Part shown: positions 1 through 7,720 of the stretch, piece after piece
Numbering within the stretch: position 1 is the first letter of the stretch
How the letters are laid out: every line of letters begins with the position of its first letter
DNA from: Paenalicyclobacillus ferrooxydans
GTDB lineage: Bacteria > Bacillota > Bacilli > Alicyclobacillales > Alicyclobacillaceae
Assembly (NCBI RefSeq): GCF_001399675.1
Contig: NZ_LJCO01000082.1
Span: forward strand, 36,117 to 100,116
DNA length: 64,000 nt
Direction: 5' to 3'
Made by a program: the position numbers and the translations under genes
The notes under the pieces: model-generated
The model's input: the letters and a program-made list of their open reading frames with translations, nothing else
What the model was told of the DNA's origin: nothing
Database searches by the model: none

Positions 1-252
1 ATTGACGTCATTCACAGCTTCTGGATTCCCGCATTCGGCATGAAGACAGACGTCATCCCTGGCGAAACGCGTTATGAGTACATCACCCCGACTGTTATTT
101 CTGATACGCAGCAGAACGGTATGATGCGTGTTCAGTGTGCTGAGGTCTGTGGCCCGGGACATCCGTACATGGAGTCAAACCTCCATGTGGTGTCGCAGTC
201 GAACTTTGCAAGTTGGGTACAACAACAGCTGAAACTGCAGAGCGGAAGCTGA
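1..252 (+). CDS. ctaC: Cytochrome c oxidase subunit II, C-terminal part (cut by the window edge)
   Basis: The frame is open from base 1, so the gene begins upstream of the window and only the last 83 codons are present. The fragment is the periplasm-facing cupredoxin domain that carries the binuclear CuA centre, which takes electrons from cytochrome c. All the CuA ligand pattern is visible: a His in VIHSFW near the start, then C-A-E-V-C-G-P-G-H-P-Y-M with both Cys, the His and the Met in place. The protein stops about 27 residues after that motif, so it lacks the C-terminal cytochrome c domain found in Bacillus caa3 oxidases. It heads the operon that continues with ctaD 66 bp downstream. The CuA motif argues for a cytochrome c oxidase rather than a quinol oxidase. 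Confidence 0.95.
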   Translation: MDVIHSFWIPAFGMKTDVIPGETRYEYITPTVISDTQQNGMMRVQCAEVCGPGHPYMESNLHVVSQSNFASWVQQQLKLQSGS

Positions 253-318
253 GTTCGTCTGTTGGTGCAGTGAGACCAACTTTGCAAATCTACCGTAAGG
301 AGAACGGGGGAAGGCAGC

Positions 319-2184
319 GTGAGCGTAACACCGGGCAATAGCCCATTACAGGCAACAGGAGAACTGCCGGTAGTGCCCCGGCGACGAATGTCTCCGCCCA
401 TGAAAGGTGTCATTTGGGCGGCCATTGGTTTCCTGTTGTTAAATTCGATTGTGTCTGGCATTGATCCAGATGTGCTGCATTCGTATGTTAACCAGGTGTC
501 TGTTGTGTTTGGTTGGATGGGCGCTATGGTTGGCTGGCTGTTTGGTGTTGGAGGCTGGGATGCCCTTGTCAAACCGGCATTTGGTTTCCCACTTAAATGG
601 AAGGAAACAGTTGGTTGGCGCCGGTATTTTGAATACAGCACGGACCATAAGGTCATCGGTATTCAGTACATGGTGTCTTCGGGACTTGGTTTCCTGATTG
701 CGGGTATTGCCGCCATGATGATGCGGTTGCAATTGATGTCCGATCATATGTGGCTGTTCCAATACTCCAAAGGCTATCTCACCACTGTAGGCGTCCACGG
801 AACCATCATGATGTTCTCCGTCGGTACCGTGTTCATGGTCGGTGGTCTTGGAAACTATCTGATTCCGATGATGGTCGGTTCGAATTCGAGTGCATTTTCT
901 CGACTGTCCGGTATCTCTGTGTGGATGGTGCCAGCGGGCATCATGACTGTCGCGTTCAGTCCCTTGCTTGGTGATTGGACGACGGGCTGGCGCGGATATC
1001 AGCCGCTGGCTTCGCAAGATGGCGACGGGATCATCTTCTATTACTTGGGGGTCTTCATCCTCCTCTTGTCGTCGTTGATTGTTGCGTTAAACCTCGTCGC
1101 AACTATCGTGTTCAAACGTGCTCCTGGCCTCACCTGGAACCGTTTGCCGATGTACGCATGGGGCATGCTCGCAGTGAGCTTCCTGAACATCATCTGGATT
1201 CCTGAGATTATGATGACGTTCATCTTGGCGCTTCTAGCGAAGATAGTACCTTTACCGCTCTTCACCGCAGTTGGCAGTCCGATGGTCTACTTGCAGATGT
1301 TCTGGCTGTTTGGTCACCCTGAAGTGTACATCGTCGTTGTTCCGGCCTTGGCACTATGGATGGAGATTCTTCCAGTTCTCAGTAAAAAGACCTTGTTCGC
1401 AAGACAGTGGGGCGTTATCGGACTGGTGTTCGTCATGCTTCTGTCCGGTATGGTTTGGGCGCATCACTTGTTCCCAACACAGGGCAACTCGACGATTCTT
1501 CCTATCTCGTTCTTTACAGAGATGATTTCGATTCCGACCGGTTTTGCCTTCATGGTAGCCATCGGAACCATCTGGAAGTCGAAGTTTACCTTAAATACAC
1601 CTTCGCTGTTGGTATTGATGAGCATGTTCAACTTCTTGATCGGCGGATTGACGGGCGTGTTTTTGGCCGATCCGATGGTCAACATGCAGCTTCATGACAC
1701 GTTCTTTGTCGTCGGGCACTTCCACTACACCATCATTGGTGGAATGGTATTCTCGTCGTTTGCGGCAATGTACTACTATCTGCCGAAGTTCTCCGGACGC
1801 ACTTTCAATGACAAGTGGGGTCAGTTCGGCGCATACTGGATCTTCATCGCCTTCAATGCGACGTTCTTCCAGTTCTTCATCGTTGGCTTGCGTGGCATGA
1901 ACCGCTGGGTTCCTGTGTATCCGCACTATTTGATGTGGCAGAACTTTGAAATCTCGATCTGTGCATTCTTGCTCGGATTCGGTTTCTTGTACAACATCGG
2001 CTACATCATCTGGGCTTGGGTCAAGGGACCAGCTGCGGAAGAGAACCCATGGAAGGCGAAGACGCTCGAGTGGTATGCTCCGTCTCCGGCTGTGGGTACA
2101 AACTTCGAAACAGAGCCGCAAGTAGTTAATGGTTTCTACGACTACAGTGACGGCGCCGGCGAGGCAGTTGTGTTTCAGTCCTGA
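319..2184 (+). CDS. ctaD: Cytochrome c oxidase subunit I (heme-copper catalytic subunit)
   Basis: This 621-residue polytopic membrane protein is the catalytic subunit that reduces O2 to water and pumps protons. Visible signatures are the heme a His in VHGTIMMF, the GHPEVY block with the CuB His, the proton-pathway Glu and the Tyr that crosslinks to the CuB His, the HH pair of CuB ligands in WAHHLFP, and HDTFFVVGHFHYT with the two heme-ligating His. These mark an A-type oxidase. It is longer than a minimal subunit I (about 530) because about 100 residues with hydrophobic stretches precede the core. Translation probably starts at GTG 319 after a purine-rich AAGGAG/GGGGAAGG region; a different upstream start is possible. 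The gene is followed 36 bp later by subunit III. Confidence 0.95.
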   Translation: MSVTPGNSPLQATGELPVVPRRRMSPPMKGVIWAAIGFLLLNSIVSGIDPDVLHSYVNQVSVVFGWMGAMVGWLFGVGGWDALVKPAFGFPLKWKETVGWRRYFEYSTDHKVIGIQYMVSSGLGFLIAGIAAMMMRLQLMSDHMWLFQYSKGYLTTVGVHGTIMMFSVGTVFMVGGLGNYLIPMMVGSNSSAFSRLSGISVWMVPAGIMTVAFSPLLGDWTTGWRGYQPLASQDGDGIIFYYLGVFILLLSSLIVALNLVATIVFKRAPGLTWNRLPMYAWGMLAVSFLNIIWIPEIMMTFILALLAKIVPLPLFTAVGSPMVYLQMFWLFGHPEVYIVVVPALALWMEILPVLSKKTLFARQWGVIGLVFVMLLSGMVWAHHLFPTQGNSTILPISFFTEMISIPTGFAFMVAIGTIWKSKFTLNTPSLLVLMSMFNFLIGGLTGVFLADPMVNMQLHDTFFVVGHFHYTIIGGMVFSSFAAMYYYLPKFSGRTFNDKWGQFGAYWIFIAFNATFFQFFIVGLRGMNRWVPVYPHYLMWQNFEISICAFLLGFGFLYNIGYIIWAWVKGPAAEENPWKAKTLEWYAPSPAVGTNFETEPQVVNGFYDYSDGAGEAVVFQS

Positions 2185-2220
2185 CGTACGGAATGATTTT
2201 CACAAAGCGAGGTGAACATC

Positions 2221-2805
2221 TTGGCAGCATCCTCGAATCAGTCCAATGATGTGTTGTATCCGATGCAAACCCCTCTGTCCCGAGCCGATCTGTTTAAGCT
2301 CAAGGGCGGTTTGACACTCTTTTTGATAGGCCTGGCAGTGCCGATTCTGCTTCTGCTTGAAATGCGTTACGTGGTTGCGGGAGGCTACGTCGCCCCACAA
2401 GTAACGCAGTGGCCAGCGATTGCGGCGACCGTTGCCATGCTGTTAAGCGGTTTGTTCACGGTGGCAGGGAGCAAAAGTGCAAAGAAGGCCAATCGACCAG
2501 GCATCGTGCGGAGTTACAACTGGGCTATCCTGTTTGCCTTGATAGCCATCATTCTTATCGGCATTCCAGCTTTTAATGGAGTGCTCGATCCGGTCTCACA
2601 CTACGGAGAGACCTTCATTCCAACCATGGGAACAATTGATGTTTATCTGTTCTTTACTTGGATTGGAATGCTTGCAACTCGGTCCCGTGTGAAGAGATTA
2701 GGTAACAAGATTGAAAACTACTGGGGCGTCTACGCGACCAATATTGTGCTCTGGTTTATGTTCGTGTGCTGGGTCGTGACCTGGGTTCAACTGTACTATC
2801 TGTAA
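2221..2805 (+). CDS. ctaE: Cytochrome c oxidase subunit III
   Basis: About 194 residues with five hydrophobic segments, placed directly after subunit I. The last 35 residues (ENYWGVYATNIVLWFMF onward) match the final two-helix region of heme-copper oxidase subunit III proteins, although the sequence is divergent. Subunit III does not carry redox centres; it stabilises the complex and its proton uptake. I prefer TTG 2221 as start because GAGGTG lies 6 bases upstream; GTG 2212, three codons earlier, would place the start inside that Shine-Dalgarno site. The name rests on position and the C-terminal pattern, not on a family search. Confidence 0.85.
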   Translation: MAASSNQSNDVLYPMQTPLSRADLFKLKGGLTLFLIGLAVPILLLLEMRYVVAGGYVAPQVTQWPAIAATVAMLLSGLFTVAGSKSAKKANRPGIVRSYNWAILFALIAIILIGIPAFNGVLDPVSHYGETFIPTMGTIDVYLFFTWIGMLATRSRVKRLGNKIENYWGVYATNIVLWFMFVCWVVTWVQLYYL

Positions 2806-2868
2806 AGAAATTTTCCGGGACTTCAGGCAAATCCGAAGTCCTTCGGAGACAAGAAACGAGGTGCTCTT

Positions 2869-3087
2869 ATGGACCACTTCTGGCCCCAGTTACCGCTCAT
2901 CGTTCCAGGTTCTGAAGCTGGTGTAGGACTCTGGTGGTTTATTGCATGGTGGGTCTTCCAGATTGTTGTGATGGTAGGCCTCCTCGTGATCGTTGCCCGG
3001 TGGGCAGTCAACATGGACAGACACATGGAGACGGCTCGCAAACAATCGGCCAACGATCATAGCCAGCAACCTCCAGTGCAAGGGTAA
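2869..3087 (+). CDS. Small single-span membrane protein of the cytochrome oxidase operon
   Basis: A 72-residue protein with one long hydrophobic span (about residues 19-46, rich in Trp, Ile and Val) flanked by a short N-terminus and a charged, Gln-rich C-terminus. An ACGAGGTG site sits 7 bases before the ATG. Its place between subunit III and ctaB suggests an accessory or subunit-IV-like component of the oxidase. I do not recognise a named family, and subunit IV proteins of Bacillus are longer with three spans. It could instead help heme or copper insertion; the evidence is positional only. Confidence 0.7.
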   Translation: MDHFWPQLPLIVPGSEAGVGLWWFIAWWVFQIVVMVGLLVIVARWAVNMDRHMETARKQSANDHSQQPPVQG

Positions 3088-3198
3088 CAGCGCCTTGGCG
3101 GGGCGAAGGTAACCCATTGTTCTGACGGGTTCTTCGTCCCGCTGCGCTGGAAGTAGACGCGTATCTCAGGGGACGGTTCCGAGTGCTTCGGAGCCGTC
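3088..3198 (+). promoter_or_regulatory. Two strong hairpins between the small oxidase gene and ctaB
   Basis: Two inverted repeats fill the 151-bp gap before ctaB. The first, 3088-3149, pairs CAGCGC with GCGCTG on the outside and a GGGCGAAG/TTCGTCCC stem inside, ending in AACCC/GGGTT around an 11-base loop. The second, 3172-3198, is an 11-12 bp near-perfect stem (GACGGTTCCGA with TTCGGAGCCGTC) and a 4-base loop. Neither has a run of T behind it, so a classical intrinsic terminator is doubtful. They may protect or separate the upstream mRNA, or lower ctaB expression relative to the structural subunits. Confidence 0.6.
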
Positions 3199-3238
3199 AC
3201 TCACTATTTGCTTGATTTCACGATAGCGGGGGATATCC

Positions 3239-4168
3239 ATGAACGTTGTAAAAGGATTGGATGTCACGCCGGAAGCAGCCGCAGTACCAGTCGTACCAAA
3301 GCGCTTGGCCGACGTCATAAACGGGTACTGGCAGCTTACGAAGCCTGGCATCATGGTGATGTTACTCTATACTGCCTTGAGTGGCATGATTTTGGCCCAG
3401 CGTGGGATTCCATCTCTGCGAATCATTGTCGTTACGTTGCTTGGCCTGGCAATGTCAACCGGGGGATCCGCCGCACTGAACATGTGGTATGATCGCGATA
3501 TCGATGCCGTCATGAAGCGCACAGTCAAGCGCCCCATACCGGCTGGGATTATCACACCGAATCAGGCCCTCATATTTGGCCTCAGTCTCATCGTCCTTTC
3601 TTTTGTCATGATGGCTGTATTTCTCAACCTGTTGGCCGCGACACTGTCGTTTGCCGGTGCTGTTTACTACGTGGTCATCTACACGTTTTGGCTGAAACGA
3701 AGCACCCCGCAGAACATCGTGATCGGCGGTGGTGCAGGTGCGATGCCTCCGTTGGTCGGATGGGCTGGTGTCACCGGACACCTGAGTCTGACGGCTGTCC
3801 TGTTGTTTCTCATTATCTTCCTCTGGACTCCGCCGCATTTTTGGTCACTTGCGCTGTATAAGAATGAAGATTACCAACGAGCAGGGATTCCAATGATGCC
3901 TGTTGTGAAAGGTTCAAGGAACACGAAGTGGCAAAGCTTCATCTACGGAATCGTGCTCCTAATTGGATCACTTGCCTTGTACTTTGTGACACCGCTGAAC
4001 TTGGTGTATCCTATCGCCGCAGTTGTGCTCGGGGTTGGATTTCTGTACTACCTTACTCGCACCTTGAGAGAAGAAGAAGGTTCGTTCCGTTGGGCCCGCA
4101 GGTCATTTTTCTTCTCGCTTGCGTATTTGATGTTGCTGTTCATTGCGATTGATTTCAGCATTCTATAA
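3239..4168 (+). CDS. ctaB: Protoheme IX farnesyltransferase (heme O synthase)
   Basis: A 309-residue UbiA-superfamily prenyltransferase that transfers farnesyl from farnesyl diphosphate to heme B, giving heme O for the oxidase. The first Asp-rich motif is clear in NMWYDRDIDAVMKRT (N-x3-D-x3-D), and KNEDYQRAGIPMMPVVKG is the conserved second loop of CtaB proteins. There are about eight or nine hydrophobic helices, the usual length is about 300, and GGGGGAT stands just before the ATG. It lies inside the oxidase operon. A heme A synthase (ctaA) is not in the window, so heme A formation would need a gene elsewhere. Confidence 0.95.
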   Translation: MNVVKGLDVTPEAAAVPVVPKRLADVINGYWQLTKPGIMVMLLYTALSGMILAQRGIPSLRIIVVTLLGLAMSTGGSAALNMWYDRDIDAVMKRTVKRPIPAGIITPNQALIFGLSLIVLSFVMMAVFLNLLAATLSFAGAVYYVVIYTFWLKRSTPQNIVIGGGAGAMPPLVGWAGVTGHLSLTAVLLFLIIFLWTPPHFWSLALYKNEDYQRAGIPMMPVVKGSRNTKWQSFIYGIVLLIGSLALYFVTPLNLVYPIAAVVLGVGFLYYLTRTLREEEGSFRWARRSFFFSLAYLMLLFIAIDFSIL

Positions 4169-4185
4169 AAGCTGGGTGATGTGAT

Positions 4186-4545
4186 ATGAAGTGGATGGGA
4201 TTGGCTGTAGGCCTGGCTGGAACCATTGTTGGCGCAATTACGGCTCACTTAGAATTGGGTAACTTCTTTCACGGCGTAAATGCCGGCTCACCGTATTGGA
4301 CCATCACGATGGTTACAATCGGGGGGCTTGCGGCGATTCTTTCACTTTGGAAGGCGAAGTGGGCAGGCTGGGTTTTGCTCGCAATTTCAGTTGGCGGCGT
4401 ATTTGGCAACTTCATCATGTGGGAAGGGCCAGGCACGTTTTACTTGGCGAGCGCACTCATCAGTTTCACGAATGCGGGTCAACAGTCAAAAGCGAAGGTG
4501 TTGTCCCAGTACCAGGATCACACGTCCGGAACACAGCATCTGTAA
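4186..4545 (+). CDS. Unknown four-helix membrane protein in the oxidase operon
   Basis: A 119-residue protein with four predicted membrane spans covering about residues 3-100 and a short polar Gln/Ser-rich tail. It starts at ATG 4186, 17 bp after the ctaB stop, behind a GGTGATGTG site. The composition is rich in Gly, Ala and Ile and contains Trp at several helix ends. I recognise no family motif. Tight linkage to ctaB and to the next gene (14 bp) suggests co-transcription with the oxidase and a role in its assembly or in the membrane environment. That role is inference. Confidence 0.7.
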   Translation: MKWMGLAVGLAGTIVGAITAHLELGNFFHGVNAGSPYWTITMVTIGGLAAILSLWKAKWAGWVLLAISVGGVFGNFIMWEGPGTFYLASALISFTNAGQQSKAKVLSQYQDHTSGTQHL

Positions 4546-4559
4546 GGAAGTGAAGACGA

Positions 4560-5792
4560 TTGCCTGCGAGAGCTGAAGATATCCACAGCTATTACCTGAT
4601 TTTGCTAGACTTCCTGCTCTTCGTTGGTTTTGTGATTGTGCTGAAAGTGGTCATGTTGCTCCTGATGGCAAAGTTATCTATCAGTCTGAGCGACAACCCT
4701 GAGGAGGCACAACAAGCGAAAGTGCTTCACAAGCAAAAGACCACTTTTGATCAAACACTGGGCCAAAAGTGGTTGCGACTCGGAATGGGGACGCTTATCA
4801 CCATCTCAGGGATACTTCAAATTCAACCGAGGATGGTGGACATTTCCAAGGCGGCGGTTATGCGTGATTTGGGACTGAACCAAGCCCCCGGAGCAATTCA
4901 CGCCCTGGCCAGCCCGTTTGTCAATCTGTGGGCTGCAAACTCCGCATGGATGAACGTGTTATCGTGTACCGTGCAACTACTTGTTGGGCTGGTGCTTCTA
5001 ACGACGGCGAATCGAACAGCGGTTCGAATCACCGCGGTAGCAGGTGGTTTGTTTGCTGTGTTTGACTGGGTCTTAATGACGGGATTTGGCGGACTGTTTG
5101 TACCGAATACTTCCCTGTCCGGAGGGTCACCCTTGCTTGAAGTTGTATACTTGCTCATGCTCTTGATGTTTGTTTTGCCTGCAAGTGCTTGGCAAATCGC
5201 AGAGAGGACAGATAGCGGGAACCGAACTCTAGCTGTACGTGCGAAGCGTTCTGGTGACGTGGCGAGTATAGCAGGCAGGGCACCGCAGAACGCCCGAGCG
5301 TACACGTACCTGCGGATCGGCATTATAGGATTCTGGTTATTGCAAGTTGTTTTTCATGTTTTACCCATGGAAGGGTTCTGGACCTCGTCGGGCTGGAACC
5401 GGTTTTTAAGCCTCACTAACAATGGCACTGTCCCTGGATGGGTTGCGAATACATCAGACCATGTCGCACACATCATTAGCCCAGGTGGGCTAATCGTCAA
5501 CGTGGTTGCAGTTGTTCTGTTCCTGGCTTTCATGGCAGTTGAATGGTTTTTGACGCCTGTTCGGTTTGCAACGGTGATCCGCGTCATCAGTATCGTCTGG
5601 CTTGTTCTCACGTGGTTTGGGTTCGATCACTTTGGCTTCCAGCCGGTGTACATGTTCTCCTTTGGAACCAGTCCAGCCATCGTCCTCGCCTTGTTCATTC
5701 TAATGATTGGACCGAAGCAGGCCAAAGAGCACAAGGATACCCAGACAGCTCATGGGGCGCGGCTCAGCGCGACTGGGTCGAGAACTGTATAG
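4560..5792 (+). CDS. Unknown polytopic membrane protein at the end of the oxidase operon
   Basis: A 410-residue membrane protein with roughly eight hydrophobic spans in two halves, separated by polar loops near residues 45-75 and 215-245. Translation probably starts at TTG 4560, with AAGGAAG 9 bases upstream. Each half has the look of a four-helix DoxX/DoxD-like bundle, but I see no diagnostic motif, so no family is claimed. It is the last gene before a strong bidirectional terminator and is 14 bp behind the preceding unknown gene. An oxidase-related role is suggested only by position. Confidence 0.7.
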   Translation: MPARAEDIHSYYLILLDFLLFVGFVIVLKVVMLLLMAKLSISLSDNPEEAQQAKVLHKQKTTFDQTLGQKWLRLGMGTLITISGILQIQPRMVDISKAAVMRDLGLNQAPGAIHALASPFVNLWAANSAWMNVLSCTVQLLVGLVLLTTANRTAVRITAVAGGLFAVFDWVLMTGFGGLFVPNTSLSGGSPLLEVVYLLMLLMFVLPASAWQIAERTDSGNRTLAVRAKRSGDVASIAGRAPQNARAYTYLRIGIIGFWLLQVVFHVLPMEGFWTSSGWNRFLSLTNNGTVPGWVANTSDHVAHIISPGGLIVNVVAVVLFLAFMAVEWFLTPVRFATVIRVISIVWLVLTWFGFDHFGFQPVYMFSFGTSPAIVLALFILMIGPKQAKEHKDTQTAHGARLSATGSRTV

Positions 5793-5821
5793 TTGGAGCG
5801 CTCCCACTTGATAACGTCGTG

Positions 5822-5872
5822 TGCACAGCAGTAAAGGGCTGCCCAAAATGGGCAGCCCTTTACTGCTGTGCA
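5822..5872. terminator. Bidirectional intrinsic terminator
   Basis: A near-perfect hairpin with 22-23 bp arms (5822-5844 and 5850-5872) around the loop AAAAT. The stem includes AAAGGGCTGCCC on the left and its complement on the right. It lies between two convergent genes, the end of the oxidase operon and the SCO gene, and can serve both strands. Confidence 0.9.
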
Positions 5873-5932
5873 TGTTACATGGGGATACCCTTTCAAAGGC
5901 ACCCGTATTGTGAGGGAGGTGGCTGCTCGTTG

Positions 5933-6592
5933 TTAGACCATCTGCAACGTCACAGCCACAATGCCCTTCGCCCATGGCTCGACTTGGGATGGATTGTTAT
6001 CAGGATTCGCCAACGCTTGTTCGTTTCCGTTGCGATCGATGAAGTACATGAAGGAAGAGTGCTGGACATCACCTGTGGGATTCGGCTTTACGTAAATGTT
6101 GTAGTCTTTCCATACCTTCTGCAACTGGGAGGTCGAACCGGTAAGGAAATACCAGTTGTTGAGCTTGGAAAGACCGTGTTGATTTGAAAACTTCTTCACA
6201 TCTGCCACCGACTCGTGATATTGATTGACATTGACAGCCACGAACACGACGCCTCGTGACCGACTTCCAAGCAATTGATTGGCCCGAACGAATTCTGCGG
6301 AGACGATTGGGCAAATATCTGTGCAGACTGGATCCATAAATTCAAGAACGACAATCTTGCCACGAAAACTTGACAGAGAAACGCGATTGCCATTCTGATC
6401 AATGAGGTTCATATCCGGCGCCGGCTGATTCGGAATTTGTGTTAATCCCATCAGCTGCGCCGACGCTGCGAAGGCTGCCACTTGCCTGGCCCGTTGTTGA
6501 TTCCACGCGTAGGTGCCAATGATGACGCCAACAACGACGACAATGATGACTGCGCCCCACAGGACCAGTTTTCGTGCACTCCTCGTGCCCAA
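5933..6592 (-). CDS. SCO1/SenC-type copper chaperone
   Basis: A 219-residue membrane-anchored thioredoxin-fold protein of the SCO family, which delivers copper to the CuA site of cytochrome oxidase. An N-terminal anchor (residues 9-30) is followed by the domain. The copper-binding pair is visible as CTDICP (C-x3-C) and the third ligand as His in HSSFMYFID. Start TTG 6592 has AAGGA 9 bases upstream. It converges on the oxidase operon whose subunit II carries the CuA motif, so function and context agree. Length is typical for the family. Confidence 0.93.
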   Translation of the reverse strand: MGTRSARKLVLWGAVIIVVVVGVIIGTYAWNQQRARQVAAFAASAQLMGLTQIPNQPAPDMNLIDQNGNRVSLSSFRGKIVVLEFMDPVCTDICPIVSAEFVRANQLLGSRSRGVVFVAVNVNQYHESVADVKKFSNQHGLSKLNNWYFLTGSTSQLQKVWKDYNIYVKPNPTGDVQHSSFMYFIDRNGNEQALANPDNNPSQVEPWAKGIVAVTLQMV

Positions 6593-6658
6593 ACCTTCAC
6601 ATCCTTTCGCCCATATGAACTCAGTTCAGTATACAGAAAGCGAGACAAACTGACCACT

Positions 6659-7546
6659 TCAGCTATTGAATCGAATTGGGTGGTTCATCCATTGCTGCAG
6701 GGGGATTGGACCCTGAACGGACAGGATTCGATTTAGAAAGCGGTACAATCCCCGCACAGCACTCAAGTTTGGAAATGGCAGCACTGCCTTGTATCCCTCC
6801 TGAAAGGCTTTGGCTCGCGGAGAGTCAAGCAGGTACTCGAGTGCGATCAGGTCCAGTTCTGCCGGCCCATAAGCATACACTTCCGTGTCAACCAGCCCTG
6901 TCAGAGCACCATCAGCGGCGATGAATTGGGTCGGGTCCAGATCGAGCAACACTGGAACTGCAGTGGGAGGAGAGGGAATTGTTCGTGCTGCTGTTACGAA
7001 TCCCCCCAGCGCCTCTGTGATCTCAGTATCTTCAGCGTGGTAACGGGCTGTCAAAAGGGGCATGACACCCGCCACTTTGGTGTGAAATTCGCTGGCAGGG
7101 TATCGGACAGTTCCACGGAAGTTGCCGCAGGTTACGCGCTGCAGTTGATGAATACTGGCGATTGACTTACCTAACTGATATGAAGCGGATACCGGCAAAG
7201 CAGAGAAGGACTGCACAGTCTGACCTGGCAGTACTTCTACGATGGCAAACGGCACCCCATTCAATGAGTCAGTCCGCAGAACCTTGGGAACCGGAATCAG
7301 CGACGTTTGCCGCAAGGACTCGTTAACAGCTTCGAGTGCAAATACATCCGTGGGATCAATTCCGAACAAAGACAGGCATCCGTGCCAGAACTCGTCCGCA
7401 GGTTCTTTTGACATTCGAGTTGTGCGCACGATGGCGCGTTCTGATTCGGTTTCTACCAGCCATACAAAACTCGCTTGGCCCGGATGGGTGTCAGGGAATT
7501 GCGTCACGGATACAATTGGTGTCGGAAAGAGCGGCTGAAGGTTCAC
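6659..7546 (-). CDS. APH/choline-kinase-fold phosphotransferase with altered catalytic loop
   Basis: A 295-residue protein related to aminoglycoside/homoserine kinase-like phosphotransferases. The ATP-side signature is weak; the hinge-like stretch VPFAIVEVLPGQTV and the C-terminal GLVDTEVYAYGPAELDL (metal-binding Asp, then the conserved Asp after the Gly-Pro) fit the family. The catalytic loop, normally H-G-D-x-H-x-x-N, reads L-L-D-L-D-P-T-Q here. The catalytic Asp is kept, but the leading His is lost and the metal-binding Asn is Gln. It may be active on a small metabolite, or be a pseudokinase-like derivative. It is transcribed divergently from the ABC1 kinase gene. Substrate unknown. Confidence 0.75.
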   Translation of the reverse strand: MNLQPLFPTPIVSVTQFPDTHPGQASFVWLVETESERAIVRTTRMSKEPADEFWHGCLSLFGIDPTDVFALEAVNESLRQTSLIPVPKVLRTDSLNGVPFAIVEVLPGQTVQSFSALPVSASYQLGKSIASIHQLQRVTCGNFRGTVRYPASEFHTKVAGVMPLLTARYHAEDTEITEALGGFVTAARTIPSPPTAVPVLLDLDPTQFIAADGALTGLVDTEVYAYGPAELDLIALEYLLDSPRAKAFQEGYKAVLPFPNLSAVRGLYRFLNRILSVQGPIPLQQWMNHPIRFNS

Positions 7547-7720
7547 GGTTGTACAAACTCCTTTTCTACTGCTACTTTCGCATTGTAGCGAAATTAAGCA
7601 GAAAAGCGGAGTCTGGTTTTCGTTACATTTCTGTAAGTCCGCCTCGGTCTCATGGAGACCCGCGGAGAATGTGATAAACTGTCAAGGAAGACTATGGGAC
7701 GACGGAGAGGACACCTGCAA

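Noticed and set aside
5543..6187. Plus-strand ORF across the terminator and SCO gene
   Set aside because: It spans a strong bidirectional terminator and reads antisense to a clear SCO protein; no family pattern in its translation.
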